A stretch of DNA of 41,557 nucleotides. Origin: Burkholderia sp. E7m39. Its GTDB lineage: Bacteria; Pseudomonadota; Gammaproteobacteria; Burkholderiales; Burkholderiaceae. The notes under the pieces were generated by a model that worked only from the letters and a program-made list of their open reading frames with translations, was not told the DNA's origin and did not search any database. The stretch covers positions 1 through 41,557 of the forward strand of contig BBSL01000082.1 of the NCBI GenBank assembly GCA_001319865.1, read 5' to 3'. Below, piece after piece: positions 40,968 to 41,557 of this stretch (position 1 is its first letter; each line of letters opens with the position of its first letter). A program made the translations under genes and the position numbers.

Positions 40968-41557
40968 ATGAGCCTGCCTGTCCACCCCGATCTGCGTCAG
41001 TTGCGTTATTTCGTGGCCGTCGCCGAAGAAAAGCACTTCGGGCGCGCGGCGGCGCGGCTGTCGATGACGCAGCCTCCGCTGTCGCAGGCAATCCGCGCGC
41101 TGGAAGACACGTTGGGCGTCGAGCTGTTCGCGCGCACGCGGCGCACCGTCGAGCTGACGCCGGTCGGCGCCGATCTGCTGCCGGAGGTGCGGCGGCTGCT
41201 CGCGAGCGCGGAAGCGTTGCGGCCGCTCGCGCAGAGTCTCGCCCGCGGCGAGGCGGGCGTGCTGTCGCTGGCGTTCGTGTCGACGGCCGACTACGGGCTG
41301 TTGCCGCCGTTATTGCGCGAGTTCGGCGCGCGTCATCCGCGTGTGCGGCTCGAACTGCTCGAAGCGACCAGCGACGTGCAGATCGAAGAACTGGCGGCGG
41401 GGCGCATCGATGCCGGCCTCGTCATCGGGCCGCTGCCGCCGCGCTACGCGGCGCAGGTTTCGTGGCTGCCGCTCGCGCGTGAGCCGCTGGTCATCGCGAT
41501 GTCGACGGAGATGGCGGCGCGTATCGAGGCCGATGCGGAAGGCGATGCGGCCGGCCT
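40968..41557 (+). CDS. LysR-family transcriptional regulator (partial, runs off the window)
   Basis: The visible 196 residues start MSLPVHPDLRQLRYFVAVAE and contain the winged HTH (GRAAARLSMTQPPLSQAIRALEDTLGVELFARTRR in part, about 25-60) and the first half of the effector domain (LSLAFVSTADYGLLPPLLREF). It resembles the BenM/CatR/AlsR-type branch in its QPPLSQ recognition helix. The C-terminal third is beyond the window edge. It diverges from ilvD across 205 bp, which hold a short run of CTTTCGG-like repeats (40803-40840) and an AT-rich patch (40920-40965) next to the regulator start; target genes are not known. Confidence 0.88.
   Translation, partial: MSLPVHPDLRQLRYFVAVAEEKHFGRAAARLSMTQPPLSQAIRALEDTLGVELFARTRRTVELTPVGADLLPEVRRLLASAEALRPLAQSLARGEAGVLSLAFVSTADYGLLPPLLREFGARHPRVRLELLEATSDVQIEELAAGRIDAGLVIGPLPPRYAAQVSWLPLAREPLVIAMSTEMAARIEADAEGDAAG

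Overview
The window (about 41.5 kb, high GC, dense long genes) looks like a chromosomal segment of a Burkholderiaceae beta-proteobacterium, most likely Paraburkholderia or a close relative. This rests on the recognisable gene neighbourhoods (urt next to ureD, cysB divergent from cysI-DUF934-cysH-cysD-cysN-cobA, lptF/lptG divergent from pepA-holC-DUF2486, DUF2844/DUF3443 pair, PEN-like class A beta-lactamase). No database search was possible, so genus is an inference.

Layout. (1) 1-7280, minus strand: a urea uptake operon urtA-urtB-urtC-urtD-urtE running into a partial urease accessory gene ureD at the window edge. A near-consensus sigma-54 promoter lies upstream of urtA, a 19-bp perfect stem-loop separates urtA from urtB, and a 0.7-kb inverted-repeat element (element A) sits between urtD and urtE. 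(2) 7686-9032: a divergent beta-alanine/omega-amino-acid:pyruvate aminotransferase with a clear terminator. (3) 9108-12029: a decaying DUF2844-DUF3443 pair. The DUF3443-like lipoprotein has lost its middle, and the DUF2844 gene is split by a complete IS200/IS605-type element (tnpA, tnpB, terminal hairpins, 10069-11848). Removing the element restores the reading frame exactly. (4) 12182-13269, minus: pcm-like methyltransferase and rhodanese with a terminator. (5) 13571-21360, plus: a LacI-type regulator with a perfect 16-bp operator just before its GTG start, then a CUT2 sugar ABC transporter, a TIM-barrel sugar isomerase/epimerase and a Gfo/Idh/MocA dehydrogenase. A second inverted-repeat element (element B) lies inside this operon between permease and binding-protein genes. 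(6) 21377-24458: a small conserved-looking unknown, a TPR-glycosyltransferase and an orphan branched-chain-amino-acid-type binding protein. (7) 24540-31897: cysB and the divergent sulfate assimilation operon, with an APS-type (iron-sulfur) reductase and a siroheme-pathway methyltransferase. (8) 32027-33315: class A beta-lactamase and a CbiX-type chelatase. (9) 33335-38902: lptG/lptF (LPS export), pepA, holC, DUF2486, cytochrome c. (10) 39089-41557: ilvD and a divergent, truncated LysR regulator.

The genes form several self-contained modules: nitrogen scavenging (urea import feeding urease, with an aminotransferase next door), uptake and oxidation of an unidentified sugar or glycoside, cysteine biosynthesis from sulfate together with its siroheme cofactor, and LPS transport. 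The most unusual content is non-coding: two copies of a large, structured, two-armed inverted-repeat element, each embedded between genes of an operon, and the TnpA/TnpB element whose exact ends can be read from the interrupted host gene.
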